From: Nitrospinaceae bacterium
GTDB taxonomy: Bacteria > Nitrospinota > Nitrospinia > Nitrospinales > VA-1
DNA: 6,803 nt
Reading direction: 5' to 3'
Assembly (NCBI GenBank): GCA_029261435.1
Contig: JAJDBI010000268.1
Span: 1-6,803, forward strand
In this document: positions 6,328-6,803 of the stretch, piece after piece
How positions within the stretch are numbered: the stretch's first letter is position 1
How the letters are laid out: each line of letters starts with the position of its first letter
Position numbers and translations under genes: made by a program
Notes under the pieces: model-generated
The model's input: only the letters and a program-made list of their open reading frames with translations
The model's database searches: none
Told to the model about the DNA's origin: nothing

Positions 6328-6803
6328 TTATTCGAGAAGTTGGACAGCCACTTCCTGACCTTGTTGGATCTCTGCGGCTTCCAGCGGAAATACCAGCAGG
6401 CCATTAGCGTTAGCGGCAGACTTTAGAATTCCTGAACCCTGTTCTCCTGCCGGGCTGACGGTGTATTCTCCATCGGCCCAGGACACAATAGAGCTTAGAA
6501 AATGCAGGCGACCCGGTTTTTTGTGGATGGTTCGTGTCAGCTTGGCTTGTACTGTCTTGTGTGTTAAGTCGGAACAACCCAGCACCTTTTTCAAGGAAGG
6601 GCGCACAAACTGTTCGAAAGAAACAAAAGAGGAGACTGGGTTGCCGGGCAATCCAAAAATAGGAGTTTCGCCAATGCGGCCAAAGGCCAGGGGTTTTCCC
6701 GGTTTCATTGCGACTTTCCAGAACAGCATTTCCTGACCCATCTTCTGCAGGCTGGACTTGACCAGATCATAATCGCCCACCGACACGCCCCCGGATGAGA
6801 CCA
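6328..6803 (-). CDS. moeA: Molybdopterin molybdenumtransferase MoeA (partial, N-terminus off the right edge)
   Basis: The frame is open to the right edge; 157 C-terminal residues of an enzyme normally about 400 long are present. A GTG at 6786 could be taken as a start, but the frame continues upstream as VSSGG, completing the MoeA active-site motif SGGVSVGDYD, so it is internal. Further family marks are KPGKPLAFG and FGLPGNPVSSFVSF (molybdopterin and molybdate site), followed by the C-terminal beta-barrel domain IV with GILKSAANANGLLVFP. MoeA inserts molybdate into adenylylated molybdopterin in the cytosol to make molybdenum cofactor. Its presence means the host makes molybdoenzymes. No break is seen in the visible part. 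Confidence 0.95.
   Translation of the reverse strand, partial: VSSGGVSVGDYDLVKSSLQKMGQEMLFWKVAMKPGKPLAFGRIGETPIFGLPGNPVSSFVSFEQFVRPSLKKVLGCSDLTHKTVQAKLTRTIHKKPGRLHFLSSIVSWADGEYTVSPAGEQGSGILKSAANANGLLVFPLEAAEIQQGQEVAVQLLE

Noticed and set aside
6461..6736. A 91-residue plus-strand frame opposite moeA
   Set aside because: It is antisense to the conserved MoeA active-site region and has no independent support.
6784..6786. GTG as the start of a short moeA-like gene
   Set aside because: The frame stays open to the window edge and the upstream residues complete the SGGVSVGDYD motif, so the GTG is an internal Val.
1..6803. CRISPR array, tRNA, rRNA, insertion sequence, phage or toxin-antitoxin module
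   Set aside because: No regularly spaced repeats, cloverleaf or transposase-like frame was seen. Non-coding gaps are at most about 210 nt and are accounted for by terminators and leaders.

Overview
All six genes in this window lie on the minus strand, so transcription runs from the right edge to the left edge. The window suggests a Gram-negative bacterium with an outer membrane. It encodes a 469-residue outer-membrane barrel with a signal peptide and a terminal Phe, a SurA/PpiC-type periplasmic foldase, a hopanoid-associated epimerase of the HpnA type, and the start of a CruF-type carotenoid gene. Base composition looks moderate, in the mid-40s % G+C by eye. This gene mix would fit Nitrospinota, Nitrospirota or Desulfobacterota-like lineages, but that is a weak inference because no phylogenetic marker is present.

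Right to left: (1) the C-terminal third of moeA (molybdenum cofactor assembly), cut by the right edge; (2) 9 nt later, a 609-residue exported protein with an N-terminal FlgT-like part and a C-terminal FG-GAP/VCBS propeller; (3) a 205-nt AT-rich gap carrying the leader of the next gene; (4) an alginate-export-like porin, apparently monocistronic, closed by a textbook Rho-independent terminator; (5) a 210-nt gap holding that terminator, a TATAAT box and a nested palindrome; (6) a SurA/PpiC-like peptidyl-prolyl isomerase, then 66 nt later hpnA, then 4 nt later a DUF422/CruF-like membrane protein cut by the left edge.

Three transcription units are likely: moeA with the FG-GAP gene, the porin alone, and the foldase-hpnA-carotenoid gene set. 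The theme is the cell envelope: an abundant outer-membrane protein, a foldase that could help assemble such proteins, and two genes linked to membrane terpenoids (hopanoids and carotenoids). The most unusual points are the tight coupling of hpnA to a CruF-like gene, the nested palindrome where the foldase transcript should begin, the two-domain FG-GAP protein beside moeA, and a lone cysteine pair in the porin. No RNA gene, CRISPR array, insertion sequence or phage feature was seen, and nothing here is convincingly a wholly new system.
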